DNA of 64,000 bases, from NCBI RefSeq assembly GCF_003843835.1, contig NZ_RKQL01000007.1:1-64000 (forward strand), read 5' to 3'. Of the stretch, positions 8,490 to 19,180 are shown piece after piece. Made by a program: the position numbers and the translations under genes. The notes under the pieces are model-generated. The model made no database searches and had not been told where the DNA came from. It was given only the letters and a program-made list of their open reading frames with translations. This stretch comes from Tibeticola sediminis. GTDB lineage: Bacteria; Pseudomonadota; Gammaproteobacteria; Burkholderiales; Burkholderiaceae_C. Positions within the stretch are counted from its first letter, which is position 1. Each line of letters opens with the position of its first letter.

Positions 8490-9929
8490 TTACGCCGCCC
8501 GGCAGACCTTGAGCATGTTGGTGCCGCCCGGGCTGCCCATGGGCTCGCCGCAGGTGATGGCGTACACCTCGCCGGAGGCGATGATGCCGCGGGTCTTGAG
8601 CAGTTCCTCGGCCTGCGCGAAGGCGGTGTCGCGGTCGGCGCTGGCGTTCATGAGCAAGGCCGTGACGTTGCGAAACAGCGCCATGCGCCGCTGCGTAGCC
8701 AGCCGCGAGGTCAGGGCGTAAATCGGGATGTGCGTGCGGTGGCGACTCATCCACAACGCAGTGGCACCCGATTCGGTGAAGGCCACGATCGCGCGCGCGC
8801 CCAGGGCATGTGCGGTGAACAGCGCACCCATGGCGATGGACTGGTCGATGCGGCTGAGCTGCTGGTTGTTGAAGTCCGCATCGAGCGCGCCGTGCTCAAT
8901 CTGGTCGGCCTGCTCGGCGGCGGCGCAGATCTTGGCCATCTCCTGCACCGTCTCGAGCGGGTAGCGGCCCGCGGCGGTCTCGGCGCTGAGCATGACCGCG
9001 TCGGTGCCGTCCAGCACCGCATTGGCCACGTCGCTGACCTCCGCGCGCGTGGGCACGGGGTTGGTGATCATGCTCTCCATCATCTGCGTGGCGGTGATGG
9101 CGAGCCGGTCATGGCTGCGCGCAAGGCGGATCATGCGCTTTTGCAAGGCCGGCACCGCGGCGTTGCCCACCTCGACGGCGAGGTCGCCGCGCGCGACCAT
9201 GATGCCGTCGCTCGCCAGAATGATGGATTCGAGCGCCGGAATCGCCTCGGCCCGCTCGATTTTGGCGATCAGCCCGGTGCGGTGCCCACCCCGTGCGGCC
9301 GCGTCGCACAGCCGCCGTGCGAGCTGCATGTCCTCGGCGCTCTTAGGGAAGCTAACCGCGATGTAGTCGGCGTCGAAACTCATCGCGGTGACGATGTCTT
9401 CGCGGTCCTTGTCGGTGAGGGCGGGCGCGGTGAGTCCGCCGCCCTGCTTGTTGATGCCTTTGTTGTTGGAGAGCTCCCCGCCGACCTTGACGACGGTGTG
9501 CACCCGTGAACCCTCGACCGACACCACGTCGAGCACGATGAGCCCGTCATTGAGCAAGAGTACGTCGCCGGGCCGCACATCCCGCGGCAGTTCCTTGTAG
9601 TCGAGTCCGACGCCGTGCTCGTCACCGGGCTCGCTGCGCTCGGCGTCGAGCACGAAGGGCTGCCCCGGCACGAGCTGAACCTTGCCCGCCGCGAACTTGC
9701 CGACGCGAATCTTCGGCCCTTGCAGGTCGGCCATGATGGCGACTTCCCGCCCGACGCGCGCCGACGCCTCGCGCACCCGCTGCGCCCGGTCGATGTGGTC
9801 CTGTGCCGAGCCGTGGCTGAAGTTGAGCCGCACCACGTCGACCCCGGCACGAATCATGGCTTCGAGCATTTCCGGCGTGTTCGACGCCGGGCCGAGGGTG
9901 GCGACGATGCGGGTGGCGCGCAAGGACAT
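8490..9929 (-). CDS. pyk: Pyruvate kinase
   Basis: A 479-residue glycolytic enzyme that makes pyruvate and ATP from phosphoenolpyruvate and ADP. Signatures are [54 protein letters not shown] and ATQMMESM. The C-terminal domain holds [17 protein letters not shown] sits seven bases before the chosen ATG. The gene stands alone between azlD and the MITE. Confidence 0.96.
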   Translation of the reverse strand: MSLRATRIVATLGPASNTPEMLEAMIRAGVDVVRLNFSHGSAQDHIDRAQRVREASARVGREVAIMADLQGPKIRVGKFAAGKVQLVPGQPFVLDAERSEPGDEHGVGLDYKELPRDVRPGDVLLLNDGLIVLDVVSVEGSRVHTVVKVGGELSNNKGINKQGGGLTAPALTDKDREDIVTAMSFDADYIAVSFPKSAEDMQLARRLCDAAARGGHRTGLIAKIERAEAIPALESIILASDGIMVARGDLAVEVGNAAVPALQKRMIRLARSHDRLAITATQMMESMITNPVPTRAEVSDVANAVLDGTDAVMLSAETAAGRYPLETVQEMAKICAAAEQADQIEHGALDADFNNQQLSRIDQSIAMGALFTAHALGARAIVAFTESGATALWMSRHRTHIPIYALTSRLATQRRMALFRNVTALLMNASADRDTAFAQAEELLKTRGIIASGEVYAITCGEPMGSPGGTNMLKVCRAA

Positions 9930-10012
9930 GAATGTCTCCTTCGTTGTTGTACTGGGATGAGTATTTTCACCCGTAAAAGTGTCGCGCGGGTGACAGCGAC
10001 CGCAGGGGCGGC

Positions 10013-10342
10013 TTACCATCCGAGTCCGATGTGCAAGGGTAGGTAAACGGTCATCCCCAGCACGATGGTGCCCAGGATGTCGCGGCGCCAAAAATAGTAG
10101 GCGAGCGCCACGAGCACCGCCGGCGGTCGGGCATCGCGCCAGGTGTCGAGCAGCTGCCCGTGGCTCATCAGGATCTCGGGGGCGATCACGGCGACCAACG
10201 CGGCCAGCGGCGCGTAGGCCAAGCCGCGACGCAACCAGCCCGGCATCGGCAGCTCGCGGCGCGAAATGAAAAAGAAACTCCGCGTGACGACGCTGATCAC
10301 CGCCAAGCCGACGATCGCCACACCGACGGTCCAGGGGTTCAT
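10013..10342 (-). CDS. azlD: AzlD-family membrane protein
   Basis: A 109-residue protein with about four hydrophobic segments, including VGVAIVGLAVISVVTRSFFF. AzlD is the small subunit of the AzlCD exporter for branched-chain amino acids and their analogues. The ATG overlaps the azlC stop by 4 bases, which is usual for this pair. Assignment rests on the RRGLAYAPLAALVAVIAPE stretch and the partnership with azlC. Confidence 0.88.
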   Translation of the reverse strand: MNPWTVGVAIVGLAVISVVTRSFFFISRRELPMPGWLRRGLAYAPLAALVAVIAPEILMSHGQLLDTWRDARPPAVLVALAYYFWRRDILGTIVLGMTVYLPLHIGLGW

Positions 10343-11160
10343 GGTCCGGCCTCCTCTGCCGCAGAGCCGCCCGGCCGGGCGCCCTGCGGCGCAGCCCCCC
10401 GATGCGGGCGTGCGCCCCGGATCTGTCGTTCCGCCGCTTCGGCCGCCAAGCCAGCGGCCACCGCCGCGACGATGGCAACGACGATGTTGAGTCGCAAGGG
10501 CAGCGCCGAGGCCGCGATCGCCGCCGTTGCCGCCACGGCGGCGGCCACCCAGGCCGGTCGGCTCTGCAAGAGCGAGGCCGTCACGCCCAGCAACGCGAGC
10601 ACGCCCGCAAATCCCAAACCCCAGCGCGCGGGCACCGAATCGGCCAGCACGATGCCGAGGATGGACAGGGTCTGCCAGGCGGTCCAGTTCACCACGACGC
10701 CTCCCCAGAAATACGGCAACTGCTCGGCGCTGGGTCGCGGCTCGGGAAAACGGCGCATGAACAGCACGTAATTGAGATCGCCGCTGAAGTACCCCAACAT
10801 CATCCGATAGGGCCGCGGATAGGGCAGGAAATACGGTCGCCAGATGGCGCTGAAGATCACGAAGCGCAGATTCACGCAGGTCGCCGCCGCCCAGACGACC
10901 CAAAGCGGCGCGCCCGAGGCCAGCAGCGGCAGGGCCGTGAGTTGCGCACTGCCTGCAAACACCGCCAAGGACATGAACAGGGCCAAGGGCACCGACAAGC
11001 CGCTTTGCACCATCGCGACCCCGGTCACCAGCGCCCAAGCCCCGAGACCCAGCGCCACGTGGGCAATGTCCGCCGCGCCGCGCCGAAAGTCTGGATGCGT
11101 GACGATCGCCCGCCAGGTCGGCGGGCGCAGGGCTCGCAGCGGCGTAGCCTCGACGCTCAT
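10339..11160 (-). CDS. azlC: AzlC-family branched-chain amino acid exporter subunit
   Basis: A 273-residue inner-membrane protein, the large subunit of the AzlCD exporter. The family region [20 protein letters not shown] and the following NLRFVIFSA segment are present, with about seven hydrophobic helices. The C-terminal tail is unusually rich in Arg, Ala and Pro. Its ATG overlaps the fmt stop (ATGA) and its stop overlaps azlD, so fmt-azlC-azlD are translationally linked. Confidence 0.9.
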   Translation of the reverse strand: MSVEATPLRALRPPTWRAIVTHPDFRRGAADIAHVALGLGAWALVTGVAMVQSGLSVPLALFMSLAVFAGSAQLTALPLLASGAPLWVVWAAATCVNLRFVIFSAIWRPYFLPYPRPYRMMLGYFSGDLNYVLFMRRFPEPRPSAEQLPYFWGGVVVNWTAWQTLSILGIVLADSVPARWGLGFAGVLALLGVTASLLQSRPAWVAAAVAATAAIAASALPLRLNIVVAIVAAVAAGLAAEAAERQIRGARPHRGAAPQGARPGGSAAEEAGP

Positions 11161-12149
11161 GCCGGCTCGAAGCGCTGCCCCGCCACGAGCGGATGGCCCT
11201 GCAGGAAGGCCGCGGCCCCAAGCCGCCGCCCGCCCGGGCGCTGCAGTTCGATGATGCGCAGCACGCCTTGCCCGCACGCGACGCGGATTCCGTCGGCATT
11301 GGCGGACAAAATCTCGCCTGGGCCGGCGGAAACTGGGGTCTCGGCGCTATCGATTTGTGACTTCCAAATCTTCAAGTGCTGCCCCCCGATCATCGCGCCG
11401 ACGCCGGGAAACGGGTCGAAGGCGCGCACGCGGCGCTCGATCTGCACCGCCGACTGCGTCCAATCCACACGGCTTTCGGCCTTGTCGATCTTGGGCGCAT
11501 AGCAGGCGCCCGCTTCGGGCTGAGGGCGAGGCTCGAGCCCGCCCTGCGCCAGCGCCTCGAGCCCTTCGACGATGGTTCGTGCGCCCAAGTCCGCCAAGGC
11601 ATCGTGCAAATGCGCCGCGGTGGCATCGGGCGGAATCGGCAGGCGCCGCATCAACAACACCGGGCCGGTGTCGAGGCCCGCATCCATCTGCATCAGCGTG
11701 ATACCGGTCTCGGCGTCGCCCGCCTCGATCGCGCGTTGGATCGGCGCCGCGCCCCGCCAGCGCGGCAGCAGCGACGCGTGGATGTTGATGCACCCCCACC
11801 GCGCGCGCCCGTCCGAACGCGGTGCGGCCATGAGGTCGAGCACCCATTGCGGCAAGATCAAGCCATAGGCCGCGACGATCATCGCATCCGCATCGGCGGC
11901 CTCGATCGCCGCGCGCGCGGCCGCCGCATCCTCGGGAAATTTGCCCTCGAGCCGCAGGCTGCGCGGCTGCGCCACCGTCACACCGTGCGCCAGCGCCCAT
12001 TGTTTGACCGCCGAAGCTTGCAACTGCAGACCACGACCGGCAGGACGGTCGGGCTGGGTCAGCACCAGGCGAATCTCGTGCCCGGCGCGATGCAAGGCGT
12101 CGAGCGCCGAGCGGGCAAACTCCGGCGTGCCGGCAAAAATCAGGTTCAT
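11157..12149 (-). CDS. fmt: Methionyl-tRNA formyltransferase
   Basis: A 330-residue enzyme that formylates the initiator methionyl-tRNA using 10-formyl-tetrahydrofolate. The N-terminus is [16 protein letters not shown]. The catalytic region is [20 protein letters not shown] (Asn, His) with a downstream [15 protein letters not shown]. The C-terminal OB-like domain contains [10 protein letters not shown]. It lies just downstream of def on the same strand (98 bp), the usual def-fmt arrangement. Confidence 0.96.
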   Translation of the reverse strand: MNLIFAGTPEFARSALDALHRAGHEIRLVLTQPDRPAGRGLQLQASAVKQWALAHGVTVAQPRSLRLEGKFPEDAAAARAAIEAADADAMIVAAYGLILPQWVLDLMAAPRSDGRARWGCINIHASLLPRWRGAAPIQRAIEAGDAETGITLMQMDAGLDTGPVLLMRRLPIPPDATAAHLHDALADLGARTIVEGLEALAQGGLEPRPQPEAGACYAPKIDKAESRVDWTQSAVQIERRVRAFDPFPGVGAMIGGQHLKIWKSQIDSAETPVSAGPGEILSANADGIRVACGQGVLRIIELQRPGGRRLGAAAFLQGHPLVAGQRFEPA

Positions 12150-12247
12150 CGAAACTCGCGGCAGTGGATGGGTCGAAGCATCGGTCCCGAAGCGGCTACG
12201 GCGGAGCGGCTGGGCGATGCGGTGAAAAGAACTGGGGCAGCGCTGCC

Positions 12248-12781
12248 TTAGGCCCGCACCGGCTCGCGGCGCTCGCGCTCTTCCTCGCGTTGCTGTTTGA
12301 GGAGCTTGGCCTTGATGCGGTTGCGCTTGAGCGGCGAGAGGTACTCGACGAACACCTTGCCGAGCAGATGGTCCAGCTCATGCTGGATGCAGACCGCGAG
12401 CAGGCCCTCCGCCTCGATCGTCCGCCGTTGCCCCTCGGCATCGTGGGCCTCGACCCGCACGGCTTGCGCGCGCTCGACCCCATCGTAGATTCCCGGCACC
12501 GACAGGCAGCCTTCGTCGCTGCGCACACGCTCCGGACTCATCCAGACGATGTCGGGGTTCACGAGCACCAGCGGCTGGTTGCGCTCTTCCGAGACGTCGA
12601 TGACCACCACCCGAACATGACGATCGACCTGCGTGGCGGCAAGCCCGATGCCGTGCGCGGCATACATCGTCTCGAACATGTCCGCGACCAAGCGGCGCAA
12701 GTCTTCGTCGAAACGCTCGACGGGCCGCGCCACCGTGTGCAGCCGGGGATCGGGGTAACGGAGGATGGGAAGCTGTGCCAT
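12248..12781 (-). CDS. def: Peptide deformylase
   Basis: A 177-residue metalloenzyme that removes the N-formyl group from nascent proteins, pairing functionally with fmt. All three motifs are intact: [15 protein letters not shown] (metal ligand C92) and QHELDHL (metal ligands H134 and H138, catalytic E135). I chose the ATG giving [14 protein letters not shown]. The basic tail [16 protein letters not shown] is slightly extended. The 191 bp upstream, shared with a divergent LysM gene, hold both promoters. Confidence 0.96.
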   Translation of the reverse strand: MAQLPILRYPDPRLHTVARPVERFDEDLRRLVADMFETMYAAHGIGLAATQVDRHVRVVVIDVSEERNQPLVLVNPDIVWMSPERVRSDEGCLSVPGIYDGVERAQAVRVEAHDAEGQRRTIEAEGLLAVCIQHELDHLLGKVFVEYLSPLKRNRIKAKLLKQQREEERERREPVRA

Positions 12782-12972
12782 GGAAAATGTCCGCCAGCAT
12801 CCGGCCACGGGCCCGGAGACTTTGCGGGTGGAAAGCGAAAAACGTTGGTATTTTCGCGACTTTTGCGACGCTGTGCGGCCCGAAGCGCCGATCAACATTG
12901 CCCGAAGCAGGGCTTGGGCGCAGAATCGGCGGCATCGTGCCCAGAGAAACCCGCCCGGGATTGCCCTTCTCC

Positions 12973-14196
12973 ATGAAACCCTTGCCACCCACCGACCTCA
13001 CCGAACCGACGATGCCCCGCCGTCAGGCGCTCTCGGCGCTCGCCCTGCTCGCCAGTGCCTGGGTGCCCGCCGCCGCCTGGGGCGCCGGCAACTACCCCAT
13101 CACCCCGGGCCAGAAGCGCACCGCCGCGCAAGTCGCCGAGCGCGGTGTGCCGCTCGATGAAATCGCCCCGAATGCGCCCGATCAGTACACCGTGCAGCGT
13201 GGCGATACGCTCTGGGCGATCTCCGGGCTCTACCTCAAGCGCCCCTGGCGCTGGCCCGAGCTTTGGGGCATGAACCTGGCCGACATCCGCAACCCCCATT
13301 TGATCTACCCCGGTCAGGTGTTGCGGCTCGTGCGCCGCGACGGGCGCGCCATGCTCGAGACACCCAGCGAGCCGCCGCTCGTCAAGCTCTCGCCGCGCGT
13401 GCGCGCCGAGTCACTCGCCGACGCGCCGATTCCGACTTTGCCGCCGCACCTGATCGAGCCCTTCCTCGCCGAGCCCATCGTGCTCGACGAGAAGGAATTC
13501 GAAAGCGCTCCGCGAATCGTCGCCACGCGTGAAAACAGCGTGCTGCTCAGCCGCGGCGACCTGGCCTATGCGCGTGGGCCGGCAGGCAAACCCCTCTCCA
13601 CCGACCCGGGCGAGCCCAAGGCCTACCGGGTCTACCGCGACCTGCGCCCACTCAAAGACCCGGCCAGCGGCGAAATCCTCGGCTATGAGGCGCAGTTCGT
13701 CGGCCGCGCCCGCCTGCAACGCGGCGAATCCGTCTCCGAAGCACCGGGGCCCGACGGCAAACCCGAGGGGCTGCCCGTGCCGGCCACGATCGAAATCGTC
13801 AGCGCCAAGGAAGAAATCCGCACAGGCGACCGACTGCTGCCCGAACCCGAGCGCAGCTTCCGCAGCTACGCGCCCCACGCGCCCGCGGGCGAGGTCGATG
13901 CCCGCATCGTCTCGGTCTACGGCAGTGCGGTGCGTTTTGCGGCACAGAACCAAGTCGTCACGATCAACCGCGGCATCCAAGACGGCATCGACACCGGGAC
14001 CGTGCTCGCGGTGCTGAGCGCCGGCGCGCGCGTGGTCGATCGCGGCGGCCCCGAAGGTCCCACGGAGTTGCGCTTGCCCGACGAGCGCAACGGGCTGCTG
14101 ATGGTCTTCCTGCCGTTCGAACGCGTCTCCTACGCGCTGCTGCTGCAGATCGCCGACGGCGTAAAGGTCGGCGACCGAGTCGTTCAACCGCGCTGA
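12973..14196 (+). CDS. Exported LysM-domain protein
   Basis: A 407-residue protein with a signal peptide (hydrophobic [19 protein letters not shown]) and a single LysM domain, [17 protein letters not shown], around residues 75-125. LysM binds N-acetylglucosamine in peptidoglycan. The remaining ~270 residues form a conserved domain of unknown function common to the betaproteobacterial LysM protein found between def and dprA. An ATG 13 codons later (MPRRQALS) gives a more compact signal peptide and may be the true start; neither has a clear ribosome binding site. Confidence 0.85.
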   Translation: MKPLPPTDLTEPTMPRRQALSALALLASAWVPAAAWGAGNYPITPGQKRTAAQVAERGVPLDEIAPNAPDQYTVQRGDTLWAISGLYLKRPWRWPELWGMNLADIRNPHLIYPGQVLRLVRRDGRAMLETPSEPPLVKLSPRVRAESLADAPIPTLPPHLIEPFLAEPIVLDEKEFESAPRIVATRENSVLLSRGDLAYARGPAGKPLSTDPGEPKAYRVYRDLRPLKDPASGEILGYEAQFVGRARLQRGESVSEAPGPDGKPEGLPVPATIEIVSAKEEIRTGDRLLPEPERSFRSYAPHAPAGEVDARIVSVYGSAVRFAAQNQVVTINRGIQDGIDTGTVLAVLSAGARVVDRGGPEGPTELRLPDERNGLLMVFLPFERVSYALLLQIADGVKVGDRVVQPR

Positions 14197-14218
14197 GCGC
14201 GCAGCTGCCGCCCGGCCC

Positions 14219-15457
14219 ATGGAGCGGGACGAACTGGCCGCCTGGTTGCGGCTGACCACCACGCCCGGCATCGGCGGGGTGACTGCCCGCCGCCTACTGG
14301 CCGCGTTTGGGCTGCCGCAAGCCGTGTTCGAGCAGCCCAGCAGCACCTTGCGCCAGGTGGTGACGCCCGCACAGGCCTGGGCCTTGCTCACACCCCCGCC
14401 GGGGCTGGACGATCGGATCCAGGTCACCTGGAACTGGCTGCAGGAAACGCCGGGCGGCTCCGATGCCACGGCCGACGCCCCTGCCGCGCCGATGCAGCGC
14501 GCGGTCATCGCGCTCGGAGATGCCGCGTACCCCCGCGCACTGCTCGAGCTCGAAGACCCGCCGCTGCTGCTCTACGCGCTGGGTCGCATCGCCACGGCGC
14601 CGGGCGCCGCGTTCCCGGCCACGCGGCGCTCGCATGGCGCAGGCTCGAGCCTCACGCACCTGGGCGAACAGGCCATCGCCATCGTCGGCAGCCGCAACCC
14701 AACCGCGCAGGGCGCCGAGAATGCCCGGCAGTTTTCGCGCTCGCTCGCCCAAAGTGGCTGGACCGTCGTCTCGGGCCTGGCCCTGGGCATCGACGCCGCG
14801 GCCCATGAAGGCGCGCTCGCGGGCGCACCGGCCCCGCTCGAGCTGGCAACCGTCGCCGTCGTCGGCACGGGGCTCGATCGGGTCTATCCACGGCAGCATC
14901 TCGAGCTCGCCCGGCGCATTGCGCACCGCGGCCTGCTGCTGAGCGAGTATCCGCTCGGCACCCCTCCGAGCCCCGCCAACTTCCCGCGCCGCAACCGCCT
15001 CATCGCCGCCTTGAGCCGGGGCACGCTGGTCGTCGAAGCGGCCCTGCGCTCGGGCTCGCTCATCACCGCACGGCTCGCGGCCGAGCAAGGCCGCGAAGTC
15101 TTCGCCGTGCCCGGCTCGATCCACTCGAGTCTCTCGCGCGGCTGCCACGCCCTGATCCGCCAGGGCGCCAAACTGGTCGAATCGGCCCAAGACATCCTCG
15201 AAGAGCTCGGCCCAGGCTCCGATTCCCAACCGCAGTCCGGGGCCGCCGCTGCGGATGCATCGACCCCGCCTGCGGCGAGCCCCTCGGGCAGCGCCATCCT
15301 CGACGCGCTGGGTTACGACCCCATCGGGCTCGACGCCCTGCTGGCCCGCACCGGCATGGACGCGGCGACGCTGCAGGGGCAATTGCTCGAACTCGAACTC
15401 GACGGGGCGGTCGCGCGTCTGCCGGGCGGACTGTTCCAGCGACTCGCCAGGGCCTGA
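14219..15457 (+). CDS. dprA: DNA-processing protein DprA
   Basis: A 412-residue protein that binds incoming single-stranded DNA and loads RecA in natural transformation. It has an N-terminal helix-hairpin-helix region (TTPGIGGVTARRLLAAFG), the Rossmann-like core (AIVGSRNPTAQG, VVSGLALGIDAAAHEGAL, PLGTPPSPANFPRRNRLIAA, LRSGSLITARLA) and a C-terminal winged-helix domain. An insertion of about 20 residues precedes AIVGSRN. It follows the LysM gene by 22 bp. With a type IV pilin also encoded here, transformation capacity is possible but not shown. Confidence 0.94.
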   Translation: MERDELAAWLRLTTTPGIGGVTARRLLAAFGLPQAVFEQPSSTLRQVVTPAQAWALLTPPPGLDDRIQVTWNWLQETPGGSDATADAPAAPMQRAVIALGDAAYPRALLELEDPPLLLYALGRIATAPGAAFPATRRSHGAGSSLTHLGEQAIAIVGSRNPTAQGAENARQFSRSLAQSGWTVVSGLALGIDAAAHEGALAGAPAPLELATVAVVGTGLDRVYPRQHLELARRIAHRGLLLSEYPLGTPPSPANFPRRNRLIAALSRGTLVVEAALRSGSLITARLAAEQGREVFAVPGSIHSSLSRGCHALIRQGAKLVESAQDILEELGPGSDSQPQSGAAAADASTPPAASPSGSAILDALGYDPIGLDALLARTGMDAATLQGQLLELELDGAVARLPGGLFQRLARA

Positions 15458-15477
15458 GAGGCTGAGGCCTCACGAAG

Positions 15478-18174
15478 TCAACCGCCGATACGCTCAGGGT
15501 TGGCCTCGAGTTTGGTCAGTGCCGCGCGGGTGGCACGGATCGTCAGGGTCTCGTCCTCCTCGGGGAGGAGCAAGCCCGCTTTGAGGTAATTCGCCAAGCG
15601 CCCGCGCTGGATCAGGTAGTTGGCCCCTTCCCCAGAGCTGAACACGAACAGGCGCCCGCGCGGGTTGCGCCAGACGAGTTGCACCCGCGCGTAGCGATGG
15701 TTGTGATCGAGCTGGAACCACTGCCCGAGCTCGAGTTCGTCGACCCAAGGCGTGGCCTGCACCGTCGGAGCCGGCCCCGTATCGGCCAGCACCTCGAAAG
15801 CGCCCGCGTCGGGTCCGAGCAGGCGGGCCACGGCCTCGGGGGTCAGCAGTGACTGGCCGACCTGCTCGCCGGAGATTTCCGCTTCCAGCGCATCGAGCCG
15901 GCGCGCCATGTCGTCGATTTGCTCCGACGCGATCGCCGCCCCCTCGCCACGGGCCAGAAAGGCCTGCGTCAATTGCTGGTTGAGCCGTTTGATGTGCGCG
16001 TCTTGTTCCGGCCGGGGCAGCCCGATGAGCGTCATGCCCTCGCGCAGACGCTGAAGCAAGGCGGGCAGATGGCGCAGCACTTCGGCGCGTTCTTCGCGTG
16101 TCGCCTTGGCCGTGGCAGCCCAGAGCAGTTCGGGGGCGGCGCGCTTGAACTGCTGCGTGCTTGGGTGCTGGGCGCCATGACGCAAATCGGAGAGCGCCAG
16201 CACCTCGGCCCAAACCTTGAAGAGGAAGTCCCGCAAGTCGTTGCCCACTTCGAGCGTGCCCAGCATCTTGCGCAGCTCGATCGTGTATTGAATCGTGAGG
16301 GTTTCCTTCTGCTCGACCTGCTGCGCCACGCTCACCAGTCGCTGCGTTCCTTCGCGCTCGGTCAGGAAACGGGCCAGGAACTGTTTGAATTCGTCGAGCA
16401 CGATGCGAAACACCCGCCGCCCCGTCTCGGGGTACTGCTCGATGACCTGGACGATGCGCCGAACCTCGGCCTCCATCACCGGCCCCTGCACGCCGCTGGC
16501 ATCGAAGCCCAGCACCACGGCGCCCATGCGGTCGATCAGCTGCCGCGCCGGATGTTCGAGCGAGCTGAAGAAATCGGGTTCAGCCAAGGCGACGCGCAAC
16601 ACCGGCATTTGCAGACGCGCAAACCACACGCGCAGACTGGGCGCGATCCGCTCCTCGGCCAAGATGGCCTGAAACATGAGCGCCACCACCTCGATGGTAG
16701 CGCGTTCGACGTCGGTCGCCGCTTCCCGCTTGAGCGCCGCGGTCTGCTCGCGCAGCACCTGGCCGACGCGCTGCACCTCCTCGCGGCCCGCGGGGGCAGC
16801 GCCGGCAGCCTCCCAGGGGCCGCCCAAGGCTTGGAGCCGCTCGGTGGCCACCGCCTCGTCGAGCGCGCGCGTGAGCTGCGGCGAAGCACCCGCCGGTTGC
16901 GTCGCATCGAACTGCGCCCCGCGCGCGACCAGCAGCCGCTTGATCTGCCCCAGCACGCCTTGCGCCTTCACCCGAGCCCGGGCGAGCGGCGAGGTCGCGG
17001 TCATCAGGTGTGTGTCGTCGAAACGCTGGGGCACGCTGCCGGAGTAACCCTCCGTCGCACCACTCGGTGCGGAGCCGCGCCCGGAGCGACCACTGGCACC
17101 GGCACCACCCTGCGCACCGGCGAACCCGCCACCGGGCGCAGCCGCGCGGCCGCCGCTGGATCCAAAGCCTTCGGCGCCGACGCCACCCAGTGACGACCGT
17201 CCGCCGCCCGTCGACGGGGCCGACGACCCGCCCGAGCGCCCGCCGTGTCCGCCATAGGGCGACGGCCCTGAATGCGGCCCGCTATCCGGCCCCATACTCG
17301 GTCGACTACCCGGTCGACCACCCCCCGGCCCACGACCTGGCCCCGAGGCCGCAGCACCTCCGCCCGATGCGCCCCAGCCGCCGGTCGAGCCACCCGCCGG
17401 GTCTGCCAGCGCCCCCCCCGTCGAAGCGCCCGTAGCCCGGGCCTCGGACAGCGGCATCGGCGCAGAAGCGCGGGCAGCCGCCGAGGCGATGGCGCGACGC
17501 ACACGATGGTCGATTACGGGCAGCACCCCCGCATCGATCAGCGTCTGGTTGGCATGGGCGACCGCGTGCTCATAGCGCTCGGCGAGCAAGGCCGCGATCG
17601 TGTCGTGCACCAAGGCCCAGATGTCCGCACCCAAGCCACTCGCGCCCCATTGCTGCACCAGCAGTTGTGCAAACCGGCTGGGATGCAAAACGTCGTCTTC
17701 AGCGGGCTCTCGACCGTCTTCGAGGTATTTGATGCGCAGTCGCAGCTCCGAATAGCCCGCACCCGCACGGTCTTCGATGACCGAGACCAGACGCGAGACA
17801 CGGATGCGTCGATCGACTTCGTCGTCGCTCAACAGGGTCAGACCCCCGCCAATGTCGGCAAACTCGGTGGCGGGTGAAACCCGCTGGAGCGCCGGAGCTT
17901 CTTCGAGCCCCCCGGCTGCCGTGCGCCAGGCCGAAGCCAGCGACTGCATCCAGACGTCGCGACGCTTGCGATAGTCGAGCAAGGCGTCCCGCCGCTGGTG
18001 CTGCTCGCGCACCGTCCCTGCCGGCTCCTCGCAGAGCGCCGTCAGCCGTCCCTGCAACGTCGCCGCGAGCTTGACGATGGTTCCGTCCAGCTCGGTGGCG
18101 AATTGCTTGCGGACCAAGCGCGCCACGGCCGCGGGGTCAGCGGGCGTTCGGTGCGGGCTGGCGTTCGGGTTCAT
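15478..18174 (-). CDS. DUF1631 family protein
   Basis: An 898-residue protein of unknown function restricted mainly to proteobacteria. The N-terminal third (to ~235) and the region after ~390 are helical and well structured. Between them lies a ~150-residue Gly/Ser/Pro linker with repeats such as SGGGAAASGPGRGPGGG. The C-terminal module (WVDELELGQWFQLDHNHRY and onward) is the best conserved part. No signal peptide or membrane segment is seen. It lies 40 bp downstream of secF on the same strand and may be read from that operon; it converges with dprA. Confidence 0.85.
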   Translation of the reverse strand: MNPNASPHRTPADPAAVARLVRKQFATELDGTIVKLAATLQGRLTALCEEPAGTVREQHQRRDALLDYRKRRDVWMQSLASAWRTAAGGLEEAPALQRVSPATEFADIGGGLTLLSDDEVDRRIRVSRLVSVIEDRAGAGYSELRLRIKYLEDGREPAEDDVLHPSRFAQLLVQQWGASGLGADIWALVHDTIAALLAERYEHAVAHANQTLIDAGVLPVIDHRVRRAIASAAARASAPMPLSEARATGASTGGALADPAGGSTGGWGASGGGAAASGPGRGPGGGRPGSRPSMGPDSGPHSGPSPYGGHGGRSGGSSAPSTGGGRSSLGGVGAEGFGSSGGRAAAPGGGFAGAQGGAGASGRSGRGSAPSGATEGYSGSVPQRFDDTHLMTATSPLARARVKAQGVLGQIKRLLVARGAQFDATQPAGASPQLTRALDEAVATERLQALGGPWEAAGAAPAGREEVQRVGQVLREQTAALKREAATDVERATIEVVALMFQAILAEERIAPSLRVWFARLQMPVLRVALAEPDFFSSLEHPARQLIDRMGAVVLGFDASGVQGPVMEAEVRRIVQVIEQYPETGRRVFRIVLDEFKQFLARFLTEREGTQRLVSVAQQVEQKETLTIQYTIELRKMLGTLEVGNDLRDFLFKVWAEVLALSDLRHGAQHPSTQQFKRAAPELLWAATAKATREERAEVLRHLPALLQRLREGMTLIGLPRPEQDAHIKRLNQQLTQAFLARGEGAAIASEQIDDMARRLDALEAEISGEQVGQSLLTPEAVARLLGPDAGAFEVLADTGPAPTVQATPWVDELELGQWFQLDHNHRYARVQLVWRNPRGRLFVFSSGEGANYLIQRGRLANYLKAGLLLPEEDETLTIRATRAALTKLEANPERIGG

Positions 18175-18214
18175 GGGCGGGGCGACGCGGCGCGGTGAAC
18201 CTCATACCCGGCGA

Positions 18215-19177
18215 TCAGACCGTCGCCCCGGCGTTGGGGTCTTTCGGGTCTTCGATCTCGCCGGATTTCTTGCCGCCGGATTTGACCAAATCTTCGCGCC
18301 GCACACCCAGCCACATCGCAATCGCTGCCGCCACGAAGACGGAAGAATAAATGCCAAACAAAATGCCGATCGTCAGCGCCATGGCGAAATAATGCAGCGT
18401 TTCCCCCCCGAAGAGCAACATCGAGAGCACCATGATCTGCGTCGATCCGTGCGTGATGATGGTGCGGCTGATCGTCGACGTGATGGCGTTGTCGATGATC
18501 TGCACCGTGTTCATCTTGCGATAACGGCGGAAGTTTTCGCGTATCCGGTCGAAGATCACCACCGACTCGTTGACCGAATAGCCCAGCACCGCCAGCACCG
18601 CCGCCAACACGGCGAGCGAGAACTCCCACTGGAAGAAGGCGAAAAAGCCCAGAATGATCACCACGTCGTGCAGGTTGGCGATGATGGCGGCGACGGCGAA
18701 CTTCCATTCGAAGCGCATCGCCAGATAAATCATGATTCCCACCACCACGAAGGCCAGCGCCTTGAGGCCGTCGGTGGCCAGCTCTTCACCCACCTGGGGG
18801 CCGACGAACTCGGTGCGGCGCAGCACGACATCGGGTGCATCGGCCTTGAGCGCGGCGAGCACTCGCTCGCTCTGTTGAGCCGAGGAGACGCCCTTACGGG
18901 CCGGCAAGCGGATGAGCACGTCACGCGCGCTGCCGAAGTTCTGCACCTGCACATCGCTGTAGCCCAGCTGCGCCACCGCCGCGCGCACCCGGTTGAGGTC
19001 GGCGGGCTGGCTGTAGGCGACTTCCATCACGGTTCCGCCGGTGAACTCGACCGAGAGGTTGAGACCGCGGGTGACGAGGAAGAACACTGCCGCCAGGAAG
19101 GTCACGAGCGAGATGATGTTGAACACCAGCGCGTGGCGCATGAACGGGATGTCACGCCGGATTCTGAAGAATTCCAT
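18215..19177 (-). CDS. secF: Protein translocase subunit SecF
   Basis: A 320-residue inner-membrane protein that, with SecD, uses the proton gradient to pull preproteins through SecYEG. It has an N-terminal helix, a periplasmic domain starting GLNLSVEFTGGTVMEV, and a C-terminal five-helix SD/SecF domain with GYSVNESVVIFDRIRENFR and the TSTISRTIITHGST stretch. It begins three bases after the secD stop. Confidence 0.96.
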   Translation of the reverse strand: MEFFRIRRDIPFMRHALVFNIISLVTFLAAVFFLVTRGLNLSVEFTGGTVMEVAYSQPADLNRVRAAVAQLGYSDVQVQNFGSARDVLIRLPARKGVSSAQQSERVLAALKADAPDVVLRRTEFVGPQVGEELATDGLKALAFVVVGIMIYLAMRFEWKFAVAAIIANLHDVVIILGFFAFFQWEFSLAVLAAVLAVLGYSVNESVVIFDRIRENFRRYRKMNTVQIIDNAITSTISRTIITHGSTQIMVLSMLLFGGETLHYFAMALTIGILFGIYSSVFVAAAIAMWLGVRREDLVKSGGKKSGEIEDPKDPNAGATV

Positions 19178-19180
19178 CGC

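Noticed and set aside
17004-17504. Repetitive Gly/Ser-coding stretch in the DUF1631 gene considered as a DNA repeat array
   Set aside because: It has no regular repeat unit with spacers; it is a low-complexity protein linker, and no CRISPR array was seen anywhere in the window.
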